The notes beneath the pieces were generated by a model, which did no database searches, was not told where the DNA came from, and worked only from the letters and a program-made list of their open reading frames with translations. Source: JAMQPK01 sp963782595 (GTDB lineage Bacteria > Acidobacteriota > Vicinamibacteria > Vicinamibacterales > JAMQPK01). Taken from it: DNA of 64,000 nt. Location of the stretch: the NCBI GenBank assembly GCA_963782595.1, contig CAWAKJ010000003.1, positions 434,001 through 498,000 of the forward strand. The letters are read 5' to 3'. Of the stretch, positions 60,249 to 64,000 are shown piece by piece (positions within the stretch are counted from its first letter, which is position 1; each line of letters begins with the position of its first letter). Made by a program: the position numbers and the translations under genes.

Positions 60249-60322
60249 GTGACCGGGCCATGACCATGGCCCATGACAGACCATAGCTCATCGCCCACAG
60301 ACCATTGCCCATCGACCACACC
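60249..60322. repeat. GACCATNGCCCAT word repeat
   Basis: GGCCATGACCATGGCCCATG, then ACAGACCATAGCTCATCGCC and ACAGACCATTGCCCATCG: the words GACCAT and CCCAT recur with the inverse CATGGCC. It fills the gap between the glycosylase and the Gfo/Idh gene, and produces the spurious upstream extension of that gene's reading frame. Confidence 0.65.
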
Positions 60323-60338
60323 GACGTATGATCCCCGG

Positions 60339-61328
60339 ATGCAAACGATCCAGTGGGGAATGATCGGCTGCGGCGACGTGGCCGAGGTGAAAAGCGGCCC
60401 CGCGCTCCAGAAGGCGGCCGGCTCGGCGCTCGTCGCGGTGATGCGGCGCGATCGAGCGAAGGCCGAGGACTACGCGCGACGCCACAATGTGCCGCGCGTT
60501 CACACCCGTGCGGACGACCTCATCGACGATCCCGACGTCCATGCCGTCTACATCGCGACGCCGCCGTCAAGCCATTGCGCTGTTGCGCTCAAGGCCGCCG
60601 CCGCCGGCAAGCCATGTCTGGTCGAAAAGCCGATGGCGCTGAATTACGAGGAATGCGTCCAGATGATCGAGGCATTCCGCGTTCGGCAACGGCCTCTCTG
60701 GGTCGCCTATTACCGCCGAGCGCTGCCTCGATTCCTGAAAGTGCGCGAGCTCCTGCGTGCCGGCGCTGTCGGACGCTTGACGTCAGTACACGTCAAGGTG
60801 ACCGACCCGCTCGCAACCGGCGACGCCGCACGCGCATGGCGTTTCGACCCCGCGACCGCCGGCGCAGGCCTCTTTCTCGATCTGGCCTCGCATTACTTCG
60901 ACATCATCGACTTTCTCGCGGGACCCATCTCGTCCGCGTCCGGGTTCGCGCTCAATACCGGCGGCGCCTATGCGGCTGAGGATGTCACCGCTGCCGCGTT
61001 CGAGATCGGCACGGGCGTGGTTGGTACCGGCGTCTGGAATTTCAACGCACCTGTGTCTGCCGATTCGATTGTGTTCACCGGCAGCGAAGGAGAGATTTCA
61101 ACGGCCGTTCGCGCCGACGAAGATGTCCTGGTGACCAGGAGGGGCGAGCAGAACACCTACCGGTTTCGCAATCCGCCGCACGTCCACCAGCCGCTCATTC
61201 AAACCATCGTGGACGAGCTTCGGGGGCAGGGCATGTGCGAGTCGCCCGGCGAAACAGGCGCGCGGGCGTCGTGGGTGATGGACAGGTGTGTGGAGAGTTA
61301 CTACAAGAACACGAAGGTCACGAAGTAG
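60339..61328 (+). CDS. Gfo/Idh/MocA-family NAD(P)-dependent oxidoreductase
   Basis: A 329-residue protein from ATG 60339. The N-terminal Rossmann fold has IQWGMIGCGDVAEVKSG (GxGxxA-like). YIATPPSSHCAVALKAAAAG and the catalytic-lysine motif LVEKPMALN (EKP) follow. The C-terminal domain includes LDLASHYFDIIDFLAG with the conserved His. The family oxidises or reduces sugars and related polyols; the substrate cannot be read. The C-terminal codons (NTKVTK-stop) coincide with one arm of a CACGAAGG-type repeat (61308-61355). Confidence 0.92.
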   Translation: MQTIQWGMIGCGDVAEVKSGPALQKAAGSALVAVMRRDRAKAEDYARRHNVPRVHTRADDLIDDPDVHAVYIATPPSSHCAVALKAAAAGKPCLVEKPMALNYEECVQMIEAFRVRQRPLWVAYYRRALPRFLKVRELLRAGAVGRLTSVHVKVTDPLATGDAARAWRFDPATAGAGLFLDLASHYFDIIDFLAGPISSASGFALNTGGAYAAEDVTAAAFEIGTGVVGTGVWNFNAPVSADSIVFTGSEGEISTAVRADEDVLVTRRGEQNTYRFRNPPHVHQPLIQTIVDELRGQGMCESPGETGARASWVMDRCVESYYKNTKVTK

Positions 61329-61355
61329 CCTTCGCCTCTTTGTGTCCTTCGTGTT
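61308..61355. repeat. AACACGAAGGTCACGAAG/CTTTGTGTCCTTCGTGTT inverted repeat
   Basis: Left arm AACACGAAGGTCACGAAG (61308-61325) and right arm CTTTGTGTCCTTCGTGTT (61338-61355) pair with two mismatches. The left arm encodes the last residues of the Gfo/Idh protein and abuts its stop. No T-run. Confidence 0.75.
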
Positions 61356-61381
61356 TGCATTTCTGTCCGGCTGCGTTCGCC

Positions 61382-62683
61382 TTACAGCCCTACCAGCCGC
61401 GCGTCGGCATCGCCGAAGCGGTCGAGCTTCAAGCCCATCCGGTCCATGATGCCGAGGAACAGGCTGCACATCTTGCGATTTTCGTCGCCGGCGTTCAGGT
61501 AGTCGAGCGACCGCCCGGTTTCGAGGGTGCCGCCGAGCCCGCCAGCGAGCACGACCGGCAGCTGAGTGCTGATGTGCCTGCTGCCGTTCCACAGGTTCGA
61601 CAGGAACATCAGGCACGAGTGGTCGAGCACCGTGCTGTCGCCCTCTGGCATCGAATCGAGCTTCGTGGCCAGATACGCCAGCTGGCTCAGATGGAAGCGG
61701 GCGATGCGCTCGTACCCGTCCGACAGGTTGTCGTGGGACGCCGCGTGATGTCCGTCGCGCACGTCGAGGAACGGATAGTACAGGGCCGAGAGATCGCGCG
61801 CGAGCAGGAGCGAGGCCACCCGGGTCTTGTCGGTCTGAAACGCCAGCGCGATCAGGTCGCACATCAGGCGGGTATGCTCGCGAAAATCCTCCGGCAGGCC
61901 ATTGGCCGGCCGGTCCATCGAAAACACCGGACGGTTCTTCAGCTTTGCGAGGTCTTCGGCTTTGTCTTGACTCTTCCGCATGCTGTCGACACGCTTTTCG
62001 ACTTCGCGCACGCTCGTCATGAACTCGTCGAGCTTGTGCTGGTCGGTCGAGCTCACCTGGCTGCTCAACGTCGCGGCACTTTCCCTGACGCGATCCAGGA
62101 TGCTCAGATTGCGGAGGCTGCCTCGGTTCTCGAACAACGTGTCGAATGCCAGCGCCGGGTACACCTCGTTCGGAACGGGCGAGTCCGCGTTCTGCCACGA
62201 AATGTGCGAGCTATACGCCATCGAGAAGTTCGTCTCGTGGTAGCCCGTCATCGGCTGCTCACACGCCAGCACGATGCTCGGCTGAAGCGTGTCCTGGCCG
62301 ATGTGATTGGCGATCATCTGATCGACGGTGATGCCGTTGTGGATGACAGGCCCCTTCTGAATGGGCGCGCCCGAGAGCAGGCTTCCGGTTTGCGCAGGAT
62401 GAATGCCCTGGCCGGTCGAGTTCTTGTTGAACAGCCCGTTGATGACATTGATCTTCCGCTTCAACGGCTCGAGCGGCGACAAGCTGAGGCCGAGCTTCAT
62501 CTCGTCGCCCGATCCCGTGGCACCCCAGTGGTTTTCGTTGACGCCGTTGCCCATGAAGAGCACCGCGAAGCGCTTCGGGAAGGCCGTGCCCGGTGTGGCC
62601 GCAAACGCGGACAGCGATTCGAGCCAGGGCAACGCCATGGTGACGCCGGCTCCACGAAGCACCGTACGACGGGTCAACTTCAT
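61382..62683 (-). CDS. DUF1552 protein, probably Tat-exported
   Basis: A 433-residue DUF1552 protein with an N-terminal twin-arginine signal (LTRRTVLRGAGVTMALPWLE). Family stretches: LFMGNGVNENHWGATGSGDE, INGLFNK...GIHPAQTGSLLSG, FREHTRLMCDLIALAFQTDK and DHSCLMFLSNLWNGSRH. These proteins accompany DUF1592 proteins in Acidobacteriota and Planctomycetes; the function is not established. It is the second gene of a two-gene minus-strand operon, separated from the DUF1592 gene by the family G hairpin. Confidence 0.92.
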   Translation of the reverse strand: MKLTRRTVLRGAGVTMALPWLESLSAFAATPGTAFPKRFAVLFMGNGVNENHWGATGSGDEMKLGLSLSPLEPLKRKINVINGLFNKNSTGQGIHPAQTGSLLSGAPIQKGPVIHNGITVDQMIANHIGQDTLQPSIVLACEQPMTGYHETNFSMAYSSHISWQNADSPVPNEVYPALAFDTLFENRGSLRNLSILDRVRESAATLSSQVSSTDQHKLDEFMTSVREVEKRVDSMRKSQDKAEDLAKLKNRPVFSMDRPANGLPEDFREHTRLMCDLIALAFQTDKTRVASLLLARDLSALYYPFLDVRDGHHAASHDNLSDGYERIARFHLSQLAYLATKLDSMPEGDSTVLDHSCLMFLSNLWNGSRHISTQLPVVLAGGLGGTLETGRSLDYLNAGDENRKMCSLFLGIMDRMGLKLDRFGDADARLVGL

Positions 62684-62709
62684 CTCGCTAGCCGCCTTTC
62701 TGCAGCCTC

Positions 62710-62780
62710 AAACAGGAGATTAGGAGACTAGGAGGATCTTCTTTTAAGAAGATGTTCTCCTAATCTCCTAACCTCCTGTT
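62710..62780. repeat. 71-nt AACAGGAGATTAGGAG hairpin (family G, copy 2)
   Basis: AACAGGAGATTAGGAGACTA (62710-62729) pairs with CTAATCTCCTAACCTCCTG (62760-62778), with an inner TCTTCTTTTAAGAAGA stem. The layout is the same as at 10658-10726. Its right arm contains the TAG stop of the DUF1592 gene. Confidence 0.85.
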
Positions 62781-64000
62781 GACGTCCGTCTTCTCAGGAA
62801 CTGCGGGCTGGTGACGATCGTTTCTACCAGGGTACTCATTCGGTAACCGCCGGCCGCGAGCTTCGCGTTCATGCGCTGGATGAGCGGCTCGTCCGAGAGC
62901 ATCAGCGACCGTCCGAGTGCATACACCAGTATTTTACGGCAGAGATTGTCCAGGAAGTCCTTCTCGCGGTTCGCGCGGATATAGCGCTGCAAGCCAGCCA
63001 GACCGGTGCCCTGGCTGCCTCCCGGGAATGTCGCGTTGGTCTCGACCGCATGTCCCGCGAGGTCCTTCGCCCGCGTTTCGCCCACAGGGCCGTATCCCTC
63101 GAACGTCAACCCGAAGCTGTCGAAGCGCGCATGACAGCCGGAGCAGGCCGCGTTGTTGCGATGTTTCGCCAGCACCTCCCGCAAGGGTATGTCGAGCTGC
63201 GCCTCGTCTTTCGGCAGCTCCGGGACCGTTGGCGGCGGGGGCGGAATGACTTCGCCGAGCACACGCCGCGCCACCCAGTAACCTCGCTTCACAGGACTGG
63301 TGCGCAGACCCGGTGAGTTCTGTGTCAGGAACGCCGCCATCGGCAGCAGGCCGCCGCGCGTGTACTCGCGCGCGTTATCGATACGAACCCACTCATCTGC
63401 GGCGCCTTTTGCCGGCATCCCATAGTGCTTCGCCAGAACGGGGTTGGCGAAGGTGTAGTTGCCGTAGAGCATCTCCAGCACCGATCGGTCGTTGCGGATC
63501 ACGTCGCTGATGAACCGTATCGGCTCCTGGAACATCGCATCGCGCAGCTCGTTGCTGAAGGCGGGGAAGCGCTCGCGATTGACCGTGTTGTTTTCGTCGA
63601 AGCGCCGGAAGTCGAGCCAGTTGCCTCCAAACTCGGTCGCCAACCGCATCGCGCGCTCGTCCTTCAGCATCCGGCGCACTTGCGCCACGAGCACCGCCTC
63701 CTTCCGGAGATCGCCGGCAGTGGCCCGCGCCGTCAGTTCCTCGTCGGGCATCGTCGACCAGAGGAAGAAGCTGAGCCGGCTGGCCAGGGCCTGGTCGGTC
63801 AACGCCTGAGTGCGATCAAGCGAAGCGACCGGAGCGGGGCGGGGGGCCCCCGCCCTTCGAGTGGCCTCAGGGCGCCCCGAGCGCGAGTCGAGGGGCGCGA
63901 CTAAATACGAAAAGTGCGGCGACATGAGCACGTTGACGATGAGGTCGCGCATCGCCTCTTCGTGAGACAGGTTGCTCTTGTCTCGAAGCGAGCGGTAGAA
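62768..64000 (-). CDS. DUF1592/DUF1588/DUF1585 protein, 5' end outside the window
   Basis: At least 410 residues. The frame is open to the window edge (FYRSLRDKSNLSHEEAMRDL), so the start lies beyond 64000. It contains the end of DUF1595, then DUF1592 (LASRLSFFLWSTMPDEELTA, TEFGGNWLDFRRF), and DUF1588 (GLRTSPVKRGYWVARRVLGE, a CxxCH-type CSGCH, DSFGLTFEGYGPVG). DUF1585 closes the protein (CRKILVYALGRSLMLSDEPL, VETIVTSPQFLRRR). Full-length relatives usually carry an N-terminal PSD1/cytochrome part. A loop before DUF1592 holds an in-frame GC-rich repeat (63825-63903). The end (STGG-stop) lies in the family G hairpin. Confidence 0.92.
   Translation of the reverse strand, partial: FYRSLRDKSNLSHEEAMRDLIVNVLMSPHFSYLVAPLDSRSGRPEATRRAGAPRPAPVASLDRTQALTDQALASRLSFFLWSTMPDEELTARATAGDLRKEAVLVAQVRRMLKDERAMRLATEFGGNWLDFRRFDENNTVNRERFPAFSNELRDAMFQEPIRFISDVIRNDRSVLEMLYGNYTFANPVLAKHYGMPAKGAADEWVRIDNAREYTRGGLLPMAAFLTQNSPGLRTSPVKRGYWVARRVLGEVIPPPPPTVPELPKDEAQLDIPLREVLAKHRNNAACSGCHARFDSFGLTFEGYGPVGETRAKDLAGHAVETNATFPGGSQGTGLAGLQRYIRANREKDFLDNLCRKILVYALGRSLMLSDEPLIQRMNAKLAAGGYRMSTLVETIVTSPQFLRRRTSTGG
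63825..63903. repeat. Composite GC-rich repeat inside the DUF1592 gene (families I and O)
   Basis: GGAGCGGGGCGGGGGGCCCC matches copies 1 and 2 of family I. It is followed by TTCGAGTGGCCTCAGGGCG and GAGTCGAGGGGCGCGACTA, related to the CTCAGGGC repeat at 44246-44292. It is in frame on the minus strand and encodes an Arg/Ala/Pro-rich loop (GRPEATRRAGAPRPAPVASL). Confidence 0.8.

Overview
This is a high-GC (low 60s percent by eye) bacterial chromosome segment with tightly packed, often 1-4 nt overlapping genes. An acidobacterial-type duplicated permease (ADOP), two Oar-like TonB receptors with carboxypeptidase-regulatory domains, a DUF1552/DUF1592 pair and a DUF5916 barrel together suggest Acidobacteriota, probably Vicinamibacteria. 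That assignment is an inference; there is no rRNA or marker tree here. I saw no tRNA, rRNA, CRISPR array, IS element or phage gene.

Layout. 0-10.7 kb: a divergent periplasmic folding factor (PpiD/SurA-like), then a GGDEF cyclase 7 nt before the shape and elongasome operon mreB-mreC-mreD-mrdA-rodA, then RNase G (rng). 10.7-15.9 kb (minus): ECF sigma factor, zinc-finger anti-sigma, DUF4097 surface protein and DUF5916 outer-membrane barrel, as one envelope-stress-like operon. 16-21.4 kb: a small alkyltransferase-like protein, an ADOP permease, a beta-barrel protein and an M4 metalloprotease. 21.5-28.8 kb (minus): a duplicated gene pair, HEAT-repeat protein then HD-GYP protein, twice over. All four proteins appear to start with the same LYxxxHP module. 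28.9-36.4 kb (plus): a nucleoside scavenging operon (pyrimidine phosphorylase, BMP-type lipoprotein, ABC ATPase, two permeases, purine phosphorylase, cytidine deaminase). 36.4-41.3 kb: mtnA, tsaD, yjbQ, Nudix, SDR and HD-domain genes. 41.4-46.3 kb: a tandemly duplicated ABC-2 exporter and an anchored protein. 46.3-48 kb: small proteins (gamma-glutamylcyclotransferase-like, PilZ, receiver-like). 48-54.5 kb: two divergent TonB-dependent receptors. 54.9-58.6 kb: folE, a secreted protein, GT2 and a GT39-like membrane protein. 59-64 kb: a YcaQ-like DNA glycosylase, a Gfo/Idh oxidoreductase, and DUF1552 and DUF1592 proteins, the last running off the window.

Cyclic di-GMP turnover is a recurring theme (one GGDEF with an I-site, two HD-GYP, one PilZ).

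The most unusual aspect is the non-coding and repeat content. More than a dozen families of short palindromic or word-like repeats fill the intergenic gaps, several present in more than one copy in this window. Many copies lie in frame inside genes: an ABC ATPase linker, the RNase G S1 domain, an anti-sigma factor, permease and ATPase N-termini, a GT39-like protein, a DNA glycosylase and a DUF1592 protein. Some encode signal peptides or supply stop codons. At 54472-54848 two long hairpins with shared termini stand side by side. Three genes (mreD, mrdA, ADOP) each show a single-base frameshift against clear family continuations; these are either sequencing or assembly errors or real lesions.
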